Shown here one piece after another: positions 17,799-25,573 of a stretch of 48,580 nucleotides of DNA. Positions within the stretch are counted from its first letter, which is position 1; each line of letters starts with the position of its first letter. The stretch lies in contig JBGVLZ010000028.1 of the NCBI GenBank assembly GCA_045124505.1, positions 1-48,580 of the forward strand. Reading direction: 5' to 3'. The notes under the pieces were generated by a model that was given only the letters and a program-made list of their open reading frames with translations, made no database searches and was not told the DNA's origin. A program made the translations under genes and the position numbers. This stretch comes from RGIG7213 sp045124505. Its GTDB lineage: Bacteria; Bacillota; Clostridia; Oscillospirales; CAG-272.

Positions 17799-18683
17799 AT
17801 GACGGCGACACCTGTATTATACCAAATAACACCTGACTGCGATATGCTTATGAATTGCTATGTAATAAAAACTGCGGGCGGACACCTGATAGTTATAGAC
17901 GGCGGCGGTGCGGGATCTGAAAAAAACAACGGTTATTTATACAAAAAGCTTCAGGAAATAAGCGGTGAGGAATGCCCCGTTGTTGATGCGTGGTTTTTGT
18001 CGCACATGCACGATGACCATACAAACGAATTTATCATCATCGGAAATGATGAATCGAAAAAAATAACTGTCAAAAAGATATATATGAATTTTGCCGGCCG
18101 TGAATTTATGAAAAACTCCGAGGGCGGACATTTTGCGTATCTTTATGACGGTATAATATCGGCATATGACCGCTTTTTCGGTGCAGGTGCATTTGAAAAG
18201 GTGAACGGTAAGACCGCATTTGAAGGCGACGTAATTGAAATTGACGGTGTGAAAATTGAAATTATGCTCACCGTGTCAAATGAAGAAAAAGAAAAGAATA
18301 TCAACGATACATCGATGATATTCAAAGCGTATATAGAGGGGCAAACCGTGCTTTTCCTCGGTGACGGACACATAGAGGTAAGCGAAAGACTTATGGAAAA
18401 ATACGGCGAAAGCCTTAAAAGCGACATCGTTCAAATGGCGCACCACGGTCAAAACGGCGTGACGTTTGAAGTATACAAGACCGTATGCCCGAAGCTGTGC
18501 CTTTGGCCAACACCCATCTGGGTATACGAAAATAAACAGGGAATTTACCAGACAACAGAGGTAAGACGTTTTATGATGGATATGGGCGTTAAACACCATA
18601 TCGTCGCAGGGGTGGACCTTACACAGTCGCTTGCGTTCCCCGTTAATTTTGATACGCTCAAAGAAAACGATATAACACCGTAA
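17799..18683 (+). CDS. MBL-fold metallo-hydrolase
   Basis: A 294-residue metallo-beta-lactamase-fold protein. The metal motif HMHDDH (H69, H71, D73, H74) is followed by LGDGH near residue 189 and AHHGQNG near 213, the pattern of ComEC-C-terminal/Rec2-like hydrolases. There is no signal peptide or membrane segment, so it is cytoplasmic. AAGGAG precedes the ATG by a good distance. It stands alone, divergent from the dockerin gene across a 206-bp AT-rich spacer. The substrate is unknown. Confidence 0.75.
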   Translation: MTATPVLYQITPDCDMLMNCYVIKTAGGHLIVIDGGGAGSEKNNGYLYKKLQEISGEECPVVDAWFLSHMHDDHTNEFIIIGNDESKKITVKKIYMNFAGREFMKNSEGGHFAYLYDGIISAYDRFFGAGAFEKVNGKTAFEGDVIEIDGVKIEIMLTVSNEEKEKNINDTSMIFKAYIEGQTVLFLGDGHIEVSERLMEKYGESLKSDIVQMAHHGQNGVTFEVYKTVCPKLCLWPTPIWVYENKQGIYQTTEVRRFMMDMGVKHHIVAGVDLTQSLAFPVNFDTLKENDITP

Positions 18684-18684
18684 C

Positions 18685-18874
18685 AAAAATGGGTTGGCTC
18701 ATTTAAGGAAATATATGGTAAAGTTTGTAGGGACGACCATTGGTCGTCCGCCTCAAAATGTATAAATGTACTAAAAGCGGGAGTGCATTGCACTCCCCTA
18801 CAGAATGAATATTCAAAAAATACATGGGGCGACTTATTTTTGGGGTTATTTCCTTAAATAAGCCAGCCCCTTTT
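18685..18874. mobile_element. 190-bp MITE-like element, copy 2
   Basis: Same structure as copy 1, with ends GGGTTGGCTCATTTAA and TTAAATAAGCCAGCCCC. It begins two bases after the MBL gene stop and lies between convergent genes. Confidence 0.85.
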
Positions 18875-18884
18875 CAGTTATATT

Positions 18885-18985
18885 CTTTGCTACGCAAAGA
18901 GTGATATTGCCTTTATAAAGGCAGTAATATGAAAGCCTTCGGCTTTCGTTATATTCTATTCGCCGCAATGCGGGCGAACAGAGTT
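18885..18985. repeat. Array of four small hairpins separated by ATATT-type linkers
   Basis: CTTTGC-TA-CGCAAAG, GCCTTTATAAAGGC, GAAAGCC-TTC-GGCTTTC and TTCGCC-GCAATGC-GGGCGAA follow one another. The linkers all contain an ATATT/AATAT motif. With copy 2 of the 190-bp element this fills the whole gap to the ferritin gene. Confidence 0.7.
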
Positions 18986-18992
18986 TTTAAAA

Positions 18993-19502
18993 TCAAAGAA
19001 CCAATGACGGGGGATTGTATACTCTTCCCGCAAGCTCCTGATTGAGCATATAAAGGCTCTTGGGATCGGAGCCGAACAGCTCCATTTTGGAAATGAGGTC
19101 GTTTGCGTTTGTTTCTTCCTCGCCCTGTTCCTTTACAAACCAGTCCAAAAACTGCATCGTGCGGAAATCTCTTACATCGTACGCCGCACCGTAGATATCG
19201 TTGATAAGCGATGTTACGTACTTTTCATGCTCAAGTCCGGCTTTAAGAACATCCATATTGCAAGTAAATACCTTATCGGGCTTTGCAATAGCGTCAAGCG
19301 TTACAGGCATATTTTCGTTCTGCAGATATGTGTAGAACAGTATTGCGTGGTCTCTTTCCTCCTGCGCCTGTATCATATACCAGTTGGCAAAGCCGTCAAG
19401 ACCTGCCGCCTTGAAATAGTTTGAAAAATCAAGGTAAAGATACGCAGAGTAAAATTCTTTGTTGATCTGCTGATTTAAAAGCTCATGTACTTTCTTATCC
19501 AT
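18993..19502 (-). CDS. ftnA: Ferritin
   Basis: A 169-residue bacterial non-heme ferritin storing iron as a 24-mer. Ferroxidase ligands are visible: E17 (NKEFYSAYLYL), E49 and E50 and H53 (QEERDHA), E94 and the E-x-x-E-x-x-A-like EQGEEETNAND segment. The C-terminus ends in a short tail. GGAGAAT precedes the ATG. An extended -10 TATAAT lies upstream near 19540. Iron sequestration complements the oxygen-defence cluster, though it is a separate transcription unit. Confidence 0.93.
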   Translation of the reverse strand: MDKKVHELLNQQINKEFYSAYLYLDFSNYFKAAGLDGFANWYMIQAQEERDHAILFYTYLQNENMPVTLDAIAKPDKVFTCNMDVLKAGLEHEKYVTSLINDIYGAAYDVRDFRTMQFLDWFVKEQGEEETNANDLISKMELFGSDPKSLYMLNQELAGRVYNPPSLVL

Positions 19503-19612
19503 AGTTTTATTCTCCTGAATAAATTTATTTTTATGATTTGATTATATCACAAATCACGGGAAAAATATGTTGTTTTTTCAAAAAATAAGTAAAAACTTTG
19601 TTTTAAAAACGG

Positions 19613-19641
19613 TTGACGGAAATATTTTTTTATGATATGGT
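19613..19641 (+). promoter_or_regulatory. Promoter of the sigma factor-serpin operon
   Basis: TTGACG and TATGGT are separated by 17 bp, about 58 bp before the sigma factor start. Because the operon encodes a sigma factor, an autoregulated promoter of different sequence may overlap it. Confidence 0.5.
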
Positions 19642-19698
19642 TTTTTTGTAACCTTATCGATTTTTTTACGACTTATAGTATAGAAGGGTGGGAAGAGT

Positions 19699-20259
19699 AT
19701 GGATGATAAGATGATAGTGTCGCTGTATCTTTCAAGAGATGAATCGGCAATATCGGAAACCGAGAAAAAATACGGTAAATATCTTATGAAAATTGCTTAC
19801 AATATTTTAACCGACACGGAAGACAGCAAGGAAAGTGTAAACGATACGTATTTAGCGGCGTGGAATTCCATACCGCCCAACATTCCCGAAATACTTTCCG
19901 TGTATCTTTCACGTATAACAAGGAGGATAAGTATCGATATATTCAGAAAAAAGAACAGTCAAAAGCGTAAAAGCTCACAGCTTACATATTCGCTCGATGA
20001 AATATCGGACTGTACGTCAAATACCCTTGCCCCCGATGAAATTATTGAAAATAAGCGTTTGTCAGAAACAATAAGTGCGTATCTTTACAGTATTTCCGAA
20101 GTACAGCGCAATATTTTCATCTGCCGATATTACTATTTCGATTCGGTGAAGGATATTGCAAAATACTGTAATATCACAGAAAGCAACGTAAAAACTACCC
20201 TGCACAGACTGCGAAACGGTCTGCGTGAATATCTTTTAAAGGAGGGGTTCAGTGTATGA
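19699..20259 (+). CDS. RNA polymerase sigma-70 family (ECF-like) factor
   Basis: A 186-residue sigma factor with region 2 (about 20-90, including the DTEDSKESVNDTYLAAWNSIP segment) and region 4 (about 125-180, VKDIAKYCNITESNVKTTLHRLRNGLREYL helix-turn-helix). No region 3 is present, so it is of the ECF type. Its last codons overlap the next gene (ATGA), a common link between an ECF sigma factor and its membrane regulator. It probably controls at least its own operon. Confidence 0.88.
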   Translation: MDDKMIVSLYLSRDESAISETEKKYGKYLMKIAYNILTDTEDSKESVNDTYLAAWNSIPPNIPEILSVYLSRITRRISIDIFRKKNSQKRKSSQLTYSLDEISDCTSNTLAPDEIIENKRLSETISAYLYSISEVQRNIFICRYYYFDSVKDIAKYCNITESNVKTTLHRLRNGLREYLLKEGFSV

Positions 20260-20915
20260 ATGAGCACGATATAATAAACGCAATAGGTGACATTGACGAA
20301 GAACTTATCATAAATGCGGAAAAAATAAGAAAGAAAAAGAAAAGCTTTCCAATATTCAAGCTGACAGCAGTTGCGGCAAGTCTTTTCCTCTGTATCGGCT
20401 GTGTGTATCTTGCCGTAAGATTTGCCGATGTAAATGACGTTACTGACAGTAACGGTATGAACGAAGCGGAAGACTTGCAAACCGATGACCGTGATGAAAT
20501 GTCACCAACGCTTAACGAAGGCGTTGGCGGCGCCGAAACGCAAAGCGCCGCCGACATTATACCAAACGAGGGCGAAGCACCCGAAAATACCGATGGCGGG
20601 CAGGAGCTTCCCGAAATAAAGGTTGAGGTAACGGGCGTATTTGAAAGCGGTGTATTTGCAACGGTAAAAGACGGTATGGCGTCATATTTGAAAGGTGATG
20701 AGGAGGTCATTATCAAATTTGAACCTGTAATATGGTTTTCTGTTCCCGTCGAGGAGGGCAGATGGATAAATAAAACTATGCCGTTTGATGAAAGCCTGTT
20801 TAATATCGGCGACACGTTTATAGTTCAGTTTTCGTCATTTGAGGATAATAAAGACAAAGACACGCTTTATTCCGATACAGTCATACTTTTAAAAGGAGAA
20901 AACAATGAAAAATAA
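20256..20915 (+). CDS. Single-pass membrane protein, putative anti-sigma factor
   Basis: A 219-residue protein with a short acidic cytoplasmic N-terminus (DIINAIGDIDEELIINAE), a basic KIRKKKK stop signal and one transmembrane helix (about 35-54). An acidic low-complexity linker follows to about residue 125, then an extracytoplasmic domain. Position and topology match regulators paired with ECF sigma factors in Clostridia, but no zinc anti-sigma motif (HxxxCxxC) is present, so the anti-sigma role is inferred from context. It overlaps the serpin gene by 11 bases. Confidence 0.6.
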   Translation: MNEHDIINAIGDIDEELIINAEKIRKKKKSFPIFKLTAVAASLFLCIGCVYLAVRFADVNDVTDSNGMNEAEDLQTDDRDEMSPTLNEGVGGAETQSAADIIPNEGEAPENTDGGQELPEIKVEVTGVFESGVFATVKDGMASYLKGDEEVIIKFEPVIWFSVPVEEGRWINKTMPFDESLFNIGDTFIVQFSSFEDNKDKDTLYSDTVILLKGENNEK

Positions 20916-22167
20916 TATTTTTAAACGCACATTGTCAGTAATTTTGCTTTGTGTTATACTTTTGGGTGTCGTAGGATGCTCAAAAAATGATATATTTCTC
21001 TCTGTTTCAGCGAGCGATTTAATGGAAGGCATTGAAAAGGACGAGGGCATAACACCGAAAAATATTGAAAATACCTCATTTTACACCGACTTTACCGCAA
21101 AGCTTTTTGACGGATGCTATACAGATGAAAAAAATACTCTCATTTCACCTATTTCAGTTTTGTCCGCCCTTGCCATGACATCAAACGGTGCAAATGGGGA
21201 CACGCTTGAAGAAATGGAAAAGGCTTTTGGTATTTCACGTGATGATCTTAATGAATTTATCCTTTCGTATATGAACAGCCTTTCAAACGGTGAAAAATAC
21301 AAATTAAGCCTTGCAAATTCAATTTGGTTCCGTGATGATGAATCGCTTACCGTAAACGAGAGTTTTTTAAAAACGAACGCAAACTATTACGGAGCAGGAA
21401 TTTACAAAGCGCCGTTTAACGAAAAAACACGCAATGATATAAACGGCTGGATAAAGAACAAGACCGACGGAATGATAGATAACGTCATCGATAATATTCC
21501 CGAGGATGCTGTGATGTATCTTGTAAATGCCCTTTGCTTTGATGCTGAATGGGAAGAAAAATACAATGAATATCAGGTAAACGAAGGCAATTTCAGCTGT
21601 CTTAACGGCAACACAAAAACGGTCGATTTTATGAGCTGTAACGTATCGGATTACATTTCCGATGACACAACAACGGGATTCATCAAGTATTATGCAGGAC
21701 GCAAATACGCCTTTGCCGCTTTGCTTCCGAATGAAAATATTACACTTTCCGATTATGTTGCATCTCTTACGGGTGAGAAAATTTCAAAGCTTCTGACCGA
21801 ACGCAAAAAAGGTGTCGAGGTCATCACCAAGACACCTAAATTCGAAACAGAATATTCAAGCCTTTTAAACGGTACGCTTTTCGATATGGGCATAAAAAAG
21901 GCATTTGACGGGGAGCTTGCCGATTTTTCAAAGCTTGGCAGAAGTGAAAACGGTAACATTTATATAAACCGGGTAATACACAAAACGTACATTTCGGTAA
22001 ATGAAAGCGGAACAAAAGCAGGGGCGGCAACGGTCGTTGAAATGTTAAATGAAGGCGCATGCCCTGCGGATATGTACTTTGTCACGCTTGACCATCCGTT
22101 TGTGTATATGCTGATAGACTGCGAAAACGATCTTCCTTTATTCATCGGAACACTTACAAATATTTAA
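20905..22167 (+). CDS. Serpin lipoprotein (serine protease inhibitor)
   Basis: A serpin-fold inhibitor exported as a lipoprotein: signal peptide with lipobox VVGC (C25). The core starts at NTSFYTDFTAKLFDGC; LISPISVLSALAMTSNGANGDTLEEM is the strongly conserved serpin N-terminal region. The hinge NESGTKAGAATVV precedes a reactive-centre loop through about EMLNEGACPAD, then DHPFVYMLID and FIGTL close the fold. Small residues in the hinge favour an inhibitory serpin. Length (420) fits serpin plus leader. Control by a dedicated sigma factor suggests induction by an envelope or protease signal, as inferred for serpins of gut Clostridia. GGAG lies just before the ATG. Confidence 0.9.
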   Translation: MKNNIFKRTLSVILLCVILLGVVGCSKNDIFLSVSASDLMEGIEKDEGITPKNIENTSFYTDFTAKLFDGCYTDEKNTLISPISVLSALAMTSNGANGDTLEEMEKAFGISRDDLNEFILSYMNSLSNGEKYKLSLANSIWFRDDESLTVNESFLKTNANYYGAGIYKAPFNEKTRNDINGWIKNKTDGMIDNVIDNIPEDAVMYLVNALCFDAEWEEKYNEYQVNEGNFSCLNGNTKTVDFMSCNVSDYISDDTTTGFIKYYAGRKYAFAALLPNENITLSDYVASLTGEKISKLLTERKKGVEVITKTPKFETEYSSLLNGTLFDMGIKKAFDGELADFSKLGRSENGNIYINRVIHKTYISVNESGTKAGAATVVEMLNEGACPADMYFVTLDHPFVYMLIDCENDLPLFIGTLTNI

Positions 22168-22174
22168 TCAAAAC

Positions 22175-22202
22175 ATACGGCAGAAGATACCCTCTGCCGT
22201 AT
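22175..22202. terminator. Bidirectional intrinsic terminator
   Basis: ATACGGCAGA/TCTGCCGTAT forms a 10-bp stem with an eight-base loop between the convergent serpin and pyruvate kinase genes, with T/A runs on each side. Confidence 0.8.
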
Positions 22203-22206
22203 AATT

Positions 22207-23622
22207 TTATTTAACGCATTCAACCTTAATTGTATTCGTATTGCCCGATGTGCCGTTTATCATACCGCCTGTGAGTACTACATTATCCCCCGATTTGAGC
22301 GAAAAGATACGCTGCGCGTGGTTGAGTCCCTGGAAGAAAACGATATCAAGGGAATTGTATTCCTCACTCATAACAGGTGTGACGCCCCAGCTTAAATTGA
22401 GCTGACGCCACGCACGTCTGTTTGTTGTGATGCCTATTATGTCGGCAGGACAGCGGAAACGGCTGACCATGCGCACGGTATTACCTGAAATTGAGTTTAC
22501 AACAATGCATTTGGCTCCAACGTCAATTGCCATGGCGCACGTTGCGTGAGAAATGGCATCGAGCGTATTTTTTATCTTGAACTCCGTTGACATAAACCAA
22601 TTTTTGTAATCGATTCTTTCCTCTGTAAACTTTGCTATCTGTGCCATGTTCATAACAGCTAAGGCGGGATATTTACCCATTGCTGTTTCTCCCGAAAGCA
22701 TAACGGCAGACGATCCGTCATAAACGGCATTTGCAACGTCCGATATTTCCGCCCTTGTAGGTCTCGGATTTTGTATCATCGATTCAAGCATTTCAGTCGC
22801 CGTTATAACACGCTTACCGAGCAGACGGCACTTTTGTATAAGATATTTCTGTATTGACGGTACTTCCACAAACGGAATTTCAACACCGAGGTCGCCTCGT
22901 GCAACCATAATACCGTCGGCAATACTGCATATTTCGTCTATGTTGTCAACACCTGAACGGTTTTCTATCTTTGCTATTATGTTTATTGCACCGCCGCCGT
23001 TTTCGTTTAAAAACTCACGCATTTCGGTGATATCTTCCTTTGTTGATACAAATGAAGCGGCAACAAAATCTATTTCGTTTTCAATGCCGAATAAAAGGTC
23101 TGACTTGTCCTGCTCGCTGAGAAAATTGTGCTTGAGCACCTTGTTCGGAAAATGCATGCTCTTTCTGTCTGAAAGCGTACCGCCGACCTTTACACGGCAG
23201 ATAACATCGTGACCGCATATATTTTCGACAGTAAGCGCAACAAGTCCGTTGTTGACGGTTACTGTGTCACCGATTGAAAGATCGTCGGTAAGATTTTTAT
23301 AATTTACCGAAACACGTGTTTCGTCGCCCTCAATATCATCTGTTGTGAAAATGAACGCATCGCCCTCGGAAAGCGTGATGTTTTTCTCTTTGAATGTACC
23401 TATCCTGTATTCAGGCCCCTTTGTGTCAAGCATTATGGCTATCGGCAGGTCGAGCTCTTCACGTACATCCTTTACAAGATCTATCATTTTTTTGTGTTCT
23501 GCGTGGGTACCGTGTGAAAAATTGAGTCTTGCGACATTCATCCCTTCAAGGCACATTTTCGTAAGGGTTTCCTTGTTGTCGCATGCAGGCCCTATAGTAC
23601 ATATAATTTTTGTTTTTCTCAT
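22207..23622 (-). CDS. pyk: Pyruvate kinase
   Basis: Glycolytic enzyme converting phosphoenolpyruvate and ADP to pyruvate and ATP. The start KTKIICTIGPA and NFSHGTHAEH are classical. MLDTKGPEYR, the active site IAKIENRSGVDNIDEI (about 216-231), MVARGDLGVEIP and the ADP-proximal ITATEMLESMIQNPRPTRAEISDVANAV are all intact. The 471-residue length means the standard A, B and C domains without the extra C-terminal PEP-utilizer domain of many bacilli. GGAGGT precedes the ATG. It is monocistronic. Confidence 0.97.
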   Translation of the reverse strand: MRKTKIICTIGPACDNKETLTKMCLEGMNVARLNFSHGTHAEHKKMIDLVKDVREELDLPIAIMLDTKGPEYRIGTFKEKNITLSEGDAFIFTTDDIEGDETRVSVNYKNLTDDLSIGDTVTVNNGLVALTVENICGHDVICRVKVGGTLSDRKSMHFPNKVLKHNFLSEQDKSDLLFGIENEIDFVAASFVSTKEDITEMREFLNENGGGAINIIAKIENRSGVDNIDEICSIADGIMVARGDLGVEIPFVEVPSIQKYLIQKCRLLGKRVITATEMLESMIQNPRPTRAEISDVANAVYDGSSAVMLSGETAMGKYPALAVMNMAQIAKFTEERIDYKNWFMSTEFKIKNTLDAISHATCAMAIDVGAKCIVVNSISGNTVRMVSRFRCPADIIGITTNRRAWRQLNLSWGVTPVMSEEYNSLDIVFFQGLNHAQRIFSLKSGDNVVLTGGMINGTSGNTNTIKVECVK

Positions 23623-23859
23623 AATTACCTCCGCAAAATTTTTTCGAATATATTATAGCATCTTTCGGGTAAAAAGTCTATACATGAAAATAAAAATTTA
23701 CACAAGATGAAAAGCGCGGACATCAAGGTGATGACTTTGTGCATAATACCGTGCAAAATTGCAGTCTTTTTTTGCAACAGCCCGCAGAATTGATAAAAAG
23801 TCAGGAAATACCCCCCAAGACCTCTGCGATATCCCCCCAAGATTATTTGCCCACCTATA

Positions 23860-23888
23860 TTGACAAAAGCCGAGTTTTATGTTATGAT
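23860..23888 (+). promoter_or_regulatory. Promoter of the riboswitch transcript
   Basis: TTGACA (23860-23865) and TATGAT (23883-23888) with a 17-bp spacer lie about 5 bp before the riboswitch. Confidence 0.8.
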
Positions 23889-23891
23889 TAC

Positions 23892-23995
23892 TGCAACCTA
23901 TAAAGAGTGCGCGAGGGACAAGCCCGTTGACCGCACAGCAACCTACCGGAAGGCAAGGTGCTAAAGCTTGAACGATGGGGTTGATAAGGTTATTC
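23892..23995 (+). ncRNA. SAM-clan (SAM-I or SAM-I/IV variant) riboswitch
   Basis: Core signatures of the SAM-I clan are readable: GAGGGAC-AA-GCCC, a CAGCAACC segment and AAGGTGCTAA, closed by a P1-like pairing of AACCTAT (about 23895) with ATAAGGTT (about 23984). The aptamer lies directly after a consensus promoter and before an intrinsic terminator, as expected for S-adenosylmethionine control of transcription. The exact subfamily needs a covariance search. Confidence 0.7.
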
Positions 23996-24030
23996 AAGCA
24001 ATCCTGTTGTGACGATGGGATTGCTTTTTC
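23996..24030 (+). terminator. Riboswitch-linked intrinsic terminator
   Basis: AAGCAATCC/GGATTGCTT (9-bp stem, 13-base loop) is followed by TTTT. It sits between the aptamer and the first gene, so ligand binding can decide whether the downstream genes are transcribed. Confidence 0.75.
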
Positions 24031-24072
24031 TATGCTCTCTTTGTAGGAAATAATATCAAAGGGAGATATACC

Positions 24073-24369
24073 ATGAAAAAGAGAAAAACCATCAAGAGCT
24101 TAATGTCGAACAACAAGGTTGTTTATGTTAAGTTATCAACAGAAAAAGCGGCAGAAGCCTTCTTTGCTTTAGCGAAATACGAAGGGTTCATATTAACAAA
24201 CGAAGTAGTAAAAACGGGTATTCGTAACAATTGTTTTGTTAGACTCAACGAGGATATGACCATATCCTACCCCGACTTCCGAACTTGGGGAGGAGCTATG
24301 CGATTCCACCACTCAAGAGTCGAAGACGGCAAAAAGGTTGTCAAGATTGATTTTGAAGAAATGCTGTAA
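24073..24369 (+). CDS. Small protein under SAM-riboswitch control, function unknown
   Basis: A 98-residue soluble basic protein (KKRKTIKSLMSNN at the start) that I do not recognise. It has no signal, membrane segment or cysteine cluster (one Cys). A good GGGAG ribosome site lies nine bases before the ATG. The sequence reads as alternating strands and helices (KVVYVKLS, EKAAEAFFALAKYEGF, NCFVRLNEDMTISYP). Because it is the first gene after the aptamer and terminator, its expression should depend on SAM level. It lies at the left edge of the accessory region. Confidence 0.65.
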   Translation: MKKRKTIKSLMSNNKVVYVKLSTEKAAEAFFALAKYEGFILTNEVVKTGIRNNCFVRLNEDMTISYPDFRTWGGAMRFHHSRVEDGKKVVKIDFEEML

Positions 24370-24380
24370 GGTGAAATGAT

Positions 24381-24530
24381 ATGCCAGACTTAAATGATTA
24401 TTATGCATATAAAAGTACAAGCTCCGACAGCGGTTCGGGCAGCGGAGGTAAAGGTAATGGTTTCGGTTGCGGCGGTTGGACTTTTAACTCCCACAGTGCC
24501 GAGATGCCCGCACCTCGGATGTGCGCTTAA
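24381..24530 (+). CDS. Small Gly/Ser-rich protein, probably truncated
   Basis: A 49-residue frame starting MPDLNDYYAYKS, followed by a Gly/Ser-rich linker and GFGCGGW. GGTGA lies seven bases before the ATG and the gene follows 24073-24369 by 11 bp. I recall similar short Clostridial proteins with a DLNDYYA start, a Gly-rich linker and then a membrane helix; here no helix follows. The frame instead runs into DNA that codes, in another frame, for part of a Rieske domain. This suggests a recombination junction. Confidence 0.45.
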   Translation: MPDLNDYYAYKSTSSDSGSGSGGKGNGFGCGGWTFNSHSAEMPAPRMCA

Positions 24531-24636
24531 ATATAACAGTGAAGAGCATACGCGGGACTGCCCATACCACGGCTCCCGCTTTACCGAGCACGGCGAGCTT
24601 ATCAATAACCCCGCCACAGACGACCACGAAAAATAG
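24497..24636 (+). pseudogene. Rieske [2Fe-2S] domain fragment
   Basis: The frame ending at 24636 encodes CPHLGCALKY and DCPYHGSRF followed by EHGELINNPATDD, the C-terminal Rieske half found in FAD-dependent oxidoreductases, with all four ligands (C-x-H and C-x2-H) kept. No start codon or flavin domain precedes it in this frame, and the sequence upstream reads as low-complexity. It is most simply the 3' end of a gene cut by insertion or deletion at the edge of the mobile region. Confidence 0.6.
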
Positions 24637-24685
24637 GAAAGTGAAATAAAATTTGTCCTATGCCAAGACGGGCAAATTTCATTAA

Positions 24686-24727
24686 AAATAACCTATGTTT
24701 GCCACATGCAAACATAGGTTATTTTTT
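24686..24727 (+). terminator. Strong intrinsic terminator
   Basis: A 17-bp perfect stem, AAATAACCTATGTTTGC and its complement, with loop CACAT is followed by TTT. It ends the riboswitch-led transcript and could also act for the minus strand. Confidence 0.88.
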
Positions 24728-24809
24728 AGTACGGGTGTTCATAAGTGATTTTATGATTTTTGTTATTTGTAATCCAAGTAACTGTTTTTTCTTTGGTAAA
24801 GAGGTTGTC

Positions 24810-25076
24810 TTATTGCTCTTTATGGTCTTTAATCAAAAATGAAACTCCAAAAAGAATTCCACCAACAATAATACAAGGCGTAGAACCTTTTTCACCAAAT
24901 TCTTCTAATGAATAATAAAAGTTTGCTTTACTTCTATCTTCCATATCTTCGCCACCAAAAATATAGTCGTAATGATATTCATCTCCTTTTTCGTTGAAAT
25001 GATCAACATTCAACGAAAAATACATACCGATAAGTATTAATGAAATTCCTATTATCGCTATGACTATTTTTTTCAA
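24810..25076 (-). CDS. Small membrane protein, function unknown
   Basis: An 88-residue protein with an N-terminal helix (KKIVIAIIGISLILIGMYF) and a C-terminal one (CIIVGGILFGVSFLI), with an acidic middle (EYHYDYIFGGEDMEDRS). TTG at 25076 is chosen as start because AAGGAGGTGA lies directly upstream; the frame stays open for 71 more codons but that part overlaps the structured leader and terminator. Topology is probably two helices with the acidic loop outside. I do not recognise the family. Confidence 0.6.
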   Translation of the reverse strand: MKKIVIAIIGISLILIGMYFSLNVDHFNEKGDEYHYDYIFGGEDMEDRSKANFYYSLEEFGEKGSTPCIIVGGILFGVSFLIKDHKEQ

Positions 25077-25091
25077 CTCTATCACCTCCTT

Positions 25092-25313
25092 AAAAACAAA
25101 AAGTGTGAGCAACCGAAGCCACCCACACCGAAAAATGCAAACTCCGATTGCTGCTACACAAAACCAGATAAATGGGATATGGTATCCAAGCACACTATCT
25201 GTTGGAATTTGCATTTTTACCAAATTCAAAAATAGTGTGCACAAAAAAGGATATAGTATTCCCATAAAAATAAAAACACCATTTCCCAAAATGTTTATTC
25301 GGTTTTGTGTAGC
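25092..25313 (-). ncRNA. Structured leader or small RNA ending in a UUCG-capped terminator
   Basis: Reading the minus strand, transcription from the promoter at 25320-25348 would start near 25313 with GCUACACAAAACC, which pairs perfectly over 13 bp with GGUUUUGUGUAGC (25153-25165). Nested inside are GCACACUAU/AUAGUGUGC, GAAUUUG/CAAAUUC and an imperfect GGGAAUACUAUAUCC/GGAUACCAUAUCCC pair. The hairpin is followed by an 11-bp stem with a C(UUCG)G tetraloop and U run (25103-25128 plus about 10 T), 16 bases before the start of the membrane gene. This fits a cis-regulatory RNA with attenuator or a stand-alone RNA. It matches no class I can name. Confidence 0.55.
25103..25128 (-). terminator. Intrinsic terminator inside the leader
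   Basis: GUGUGGGUGGC-UUCG-GUUGCUCACAC (with G-U pairs) is followed by UUUUUG on the minus strand, ahead of the TTG start at 25076. Confidence 0.75.
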
Positions 25314-25319
25314 ACAATC

Positions 25320-25348
25320 AGTCTATCATAAAAAAATTTTCTTGTCAA
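25320..25348 (-). promoter_or_regulatory. Promoter for the structured leader
   Basis: On the minus strand TTGACA (25348-25343) and TAGACT (25325-25320) are 17 bp apart. Confidence 0.6.
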
Positions 25349-25443
25349 TAGTTTTTATTGAAATATATTGTTGCTTGTGTGATATCAAAAGAAAAAATTT
25401 AGTATTAAGATGACAAACTCTCTTTTGAAACGAGATATAAACA

Positions 25444-25500
25444 AGCGCCTCCACGGTACCCCCCACACCGTGGGAGGCGCATATTTCCTGCGGAAATATA
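25444..25500. repeat. Two adjacent hairpins between convergent and co-directional genes
   Basis: GCGCCTCC..ACGGT/ACCGTGGGAGGCGC spans about 25444-25481 with a short C-rich loop and is followed by ATATTTCC-TGC-GGAAATAT (about 25482-25500). The first is strong enough to stop transcription but lacks a clear T run. Nothing else is evident in 25350-25573. Confidence 0.5.
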
Positions 25501-25573
25501 TCTAAAAAGTAATGTAATATTCTTTTTGATATACGTGAGCGTGTCAAATGTGAGGGGATGAGCGGACAGCAAT

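Noticed and set aside
25077..25289. Longer membrane protein starting at 25289
   Set aside because: The extra 71 codons lack a ribosome site and overlap the structured leader and its terminator; TTG at 25076 has AAGGAGGTGA.
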